From Chromera velia (Eukaryota; Sar; Chromeraceae), in assembly GCA_018398765.1 (NCBI GenBank), contig JAHBMJ010000111.1, positions 1 through 56,475 on the forward strand: DNA of 56,475 nt. The letters are read 5' to 3'. A program made the position numbers and the translations under genes. The notes under the pieces were generated by a model. It made no database searches, was not told the DNA's origin, and saw only the letters and a list, made by a program, of their open reading frames with translations. Of the stretch, positions 53,876-56,475 are shown in pieces; the stretch's first letter is position 1, and every line of letters starts with the position of its first letter.

Positions 53876-56084
53876 ATGAGCAGCCAAGATGACCCTCCCT
53901 CGAAGGACTTTCCGGAGTGGGACGGGTGGAACGTGAAGGACATAGAGGGGTCGCATATGACATACAAGGCCTTGTTAAGGTCAACAAATCGGTACACGGA
54001 GGAGGAGATCACCATACTGGGACAGCTTGCGCTTAGGAGTCAGACTGAGAAGTGGAAGTCTGAGTTGCAGTCGAAGTACATGGAGCGATTCGATTCCTTC
54101 GGCCCTGCCCAGTCAAAATGGGCAGAGGACCGCTTCACTCTCTTCTTGAAGCAGCAAGAGAAGTCTGTTTCAGAGAAGGATGCGTATCGGCATTTAGTTG
54201 ACTCTTTCTTGGATGACTTCGTGAAAACAGAGTTGGGGGAAGATGTGGTGTGTCGCTTCCATGGATCATCTCTCAGCGGTTTGTGTATCGGAGATTCTGA
54301 TGTTGACCTAGTCCTCTGTTTGTATGGCAACACGAAGAGGGCTTTTCAAGAAAGGGCGGTGAAACGAATGCAGAAAGATGCAGCAAAAGCATTGCAACAG
54401 CAACCGCAAACCCGACACCGAGTGACCTTTTGGGGCAGACGGATGATGGCCAGAGCATGGAGGATGGACGCACAGGCAGCCCTTGATTTGGCCTCAACAA
54501 ATGAGTATGAGGTGTCTGATAGGGTGTTGTCAGTCTCAGCCATCCTCTTTCTCGCTAAGGCCCTTTGTAAAAAGAATGCATGTGGGGGGTATCGGTTGGC
54601 ACAGAGGGCGAAATCGGGGAAGGAAAAGCCCGACAAGGACGTGGACACGAGAATATTTGCGGGTTGTCCCGTACTTGTAGCGCACTTTGCCTGGTGGGAT
54701 GATATGGGCGTTGAGAAACGACTGCGCCTGAATGTATCCCTGTTTGACATCAAGGCCGTCACGAACACGGTGTTCCTCCGTGATTTGGTTTCCCTCGATG
54801 ATCGGATTCGGAAACTAATTCTTGCAGTGAAGCTCTGGGCAAGGGCGGCTGGACTGACAAGGTCGAGTGACGGCATGTTCAGCGGTTTTGTCTGGAGTGT
54901 TCTCACTGTCATCTTCCTGCAAGACATGGGTCAGTCGAGGAGTCAGCCAGGAGTATAGATTCATTTCGGAAAGCTCTTTGTTCTCTTGCTTTTCTTCTCA
55001 TTTCCCTGTTATTCTTGTTTCTCATGAATTCGGTCTCTCGATCACTTTTGGGTCGAGTCAGACCGTGGGTCCCTCCCTCCCGTTCTTTTCTAGTCCTCCT
55101 TCGTCTTACTTCTTGGGTGCATGTCTCATCCTCTCAGCTGTTTTGCTCCATTCTGTCCTCTTTCCCTCTCGTCGCCCTTTGCTCCCCTAGTGACTTCCTT
55201 ACATTCCCTCCCTCCCACTCGGCTGTTCGTTCAACCAATCGCACTCAATGGGTGCCAGGGTCCTAGAGACAGATCCACTTGTGAAGTGATTCGCCTTCCA
55301 ATTGCTTTCCTCGCCGGCTCTCTTGAAGGAAGGAGTTTAGACGCTTACCTGTGCATCATGCATATTCGCTGCATCCATCTACTCAATAAAGCAGGATGGA
55401 CAAAATGGTCGGGGGGTCCCTGTGAATGCTGCCTCTATGCAGGTGTGCTCCCGTGTGGTCCTGCCGCTCTGGTCGCAATGAAGCAGAGAGCAGGTCAGAC
55501 ATTGACGGGAAGGAAGGGAAAGAAGGGGGATGAGAAGCAGTCAGTGAGTCGAACGAGGGGGTCAGCTGTTTTCCCCGGCGCAGTTCAAGAGAAATCTGCA
55601 TGAATGCTGCAAATTTAGTTGGTCTGACAACATGCCATGGGGACGTACAGTGGAAGGATCGTGGGAGAGGGTGGAATGAAAAGCAGGTAGAACGGAAGGG
55701 GGGGGCAGAAGGGAGAAAGACTGGGGAGATACGAGTCCCCGAGAAGTTGCTCGCCGCTTTTTTTGGCACAAAAAGTGTGTGGCTTCATGCCCGATTGAAT
55801 ATTTCGTAGCGGAGGAATTGGTTCCTTTCCTTTTTCCCACGGTGCGGTGAACCTCCAGAAAGAACATCTCACACAAAGCTTTTCTCTCTCTCGAATGAAC
55901 CTGACACGGACGGAAATTCAGCCTGAAGGCCCCACTCTCTGTCTCTCTCTCTTTTCTCCTTCCTCACTTCTTCGCCCTTTCTCTCAGGACCTTCCCCCGA
56001 ATCGATTCTTGTCAGATTCTCCGCTCCGTGCTTGCATTTATCTCTTCTCTGTCTGCCTGTTTGTTTTTCTTTCTTTCTTTCTTT

Positions 56085-56115
<31 letters not shown>

Positions 56116-56116
56116 C

Positions 56117-56156
<40 letters not shown>

Positions 56157-56221
56157 TTCTTTCTTTCTTTCTTTCTTTCTTTCTTTCGTTTTTTCTTTCT
56201 TTCGTTTTTTCTTTCTTTCGT

Positions 56222-56257
<36 letters not shown>

Positions 56258-56475
56258 TCCTTCCTTCTTTCTTTCTTTCTTTTCTTTGTTTGCGCTCTCT
56301 CCGCATGTGTGTCTGCAGCTGCACAGGTGTACGTTCTGGGGGGGACCAGCAGGGGAAGCGCTCTCTTCCCCCCCCTCCCCCCTGCAGATGCGAAGAAGGG
56401 GGAACTACCCATGCCCAACCTCTCTGTCTGCACAATTCTGAACGCTTTTTTTTTCTTTCTCTCTGATATCCTCCA
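53876..56475 (+). CDS. Cid1/TUTase-like non-canonical poly(A)/poly(U) polymerase (5' part)
   Basis: Exon 1 (53,876-54,929) codes for 351 residues and joins in phase 1 to exon 2 (55,443-55,493, reading VLPCGPAALVAMKQRA). Later exons are uncertain or outside the window; candidate acceptors are at 56,320 and 56,333. The nucleotidyltransferase signature is GSSLSGLCIGDSDVDLVL (about 128-147), with metal-binding Asp142 and Asp144. The central helical domain has DRIRKLILAVKLWARAAGL and FSGFVWSVLTVIFLQD, and exon 2 gives the usual 'VLP' after it. Family members add U or A tails to RNA, in cytosol, mitochondrion or nucleus. The position of the third catalytic Asp (family 'DIS-F') reads NVSLF with Asn286, so activity is uncertain. 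No targeting peptide is evident. The start is the first ATG in an open frame. Confidence 0.85.
56060..56290. repeat. (TTTC)n microsatellite
   Basis: About 230 bp of TTTC repeats with few interruptions, in what is probably an intron of the nucleotidyltransferase gene. The Phe/Leu/Ser-rich and Lys/Glu/Arg-rich ORFs in it are artefacts. Confidence 0.95.

Noticed and set aside
56028..56466. Phe/Leu/Ser-rich plus ORFs and Lys/Glu/Arg-rich minus ORFs
   Set aside because: Pure translation of the (TTTC)n satellite.
1..56475. tRNA and rRNA genes
   Set aside because: I saw no convincing A/B-box cloverleaf or rRNA core sequence on either strand; a tRNAscan-type search would be decisive.

Overview
The window is nuclear DNA of a eukaryote. 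Genes are split by many small exons with GT..AG introns, the introns are full of microsatellites, and flagellar proteins sit next to a plastid-type sugar-phosphate translocator. Splice style, EF-hand and kinesin-light-chain-like TPR expansions, and flagellar plus plastid functions together suggest a chromerid alga such as Chromera velia. This is an inference from composition and gene content; no database was searched. I rebuilt exons by hand, requiring GT/AG ends, an unbroken reading phase and family resemblance.

Left part (1-12,281): a minus-strand BTB-SPRY protein gene (209-3464, 7 exons, 588 aa). Next come two adjacent minus-strand copies of a decayed retroelement (4344-5542 and 5559 to about 9120), with a reverse transcriptase and a probable restriction-like endonuclease domain. 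A gene-poor stretch with satellites, a repeated 93-bp piece and an AT-rich island follows.

Centre (12,282-41,991): two ciliary genes lie head to head across a 716-bp intergenic region. On the minus strand is DRC4/GAS8 (12 exons, 459 aa), a subunit of the axonemal nexin-dynein regulatory complex. On the plus strand is a giant gene of about 35 exons coding for about 4,460 aa. Its first third is an RPGRIP1/RPGRIP1L-type ciliary transition-zone protein (coiled coils and two C2 domains). It continues in frame into about 30 EF-hand-like calcium-binding loops. The fusion point lies inside one exon. This is the main discovery candidate.

Right part (41,992-56,475): a 538-bp non-autonomous DNA transposon; a broken minus-strand gene with an MGC lipid-anchor start, a TIR-like domain and eleven 126-bp TPR repeats; a triose-phosphate-translocator-family gene (442 aa) divergent from it; microsatellite-rich non-coding DNA; a second, 977-bp transposon with an 18-bp terminal inverted repeat and a perfect 8-bp target duplication; and the 5' part of a Cid1/TUTase-like nucleotidyltransferase gene running off the right edge.

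The flagellar pair could share a regulatory region and act together in building the zoospore flagellum. The other genes show no obvious joint pathway.
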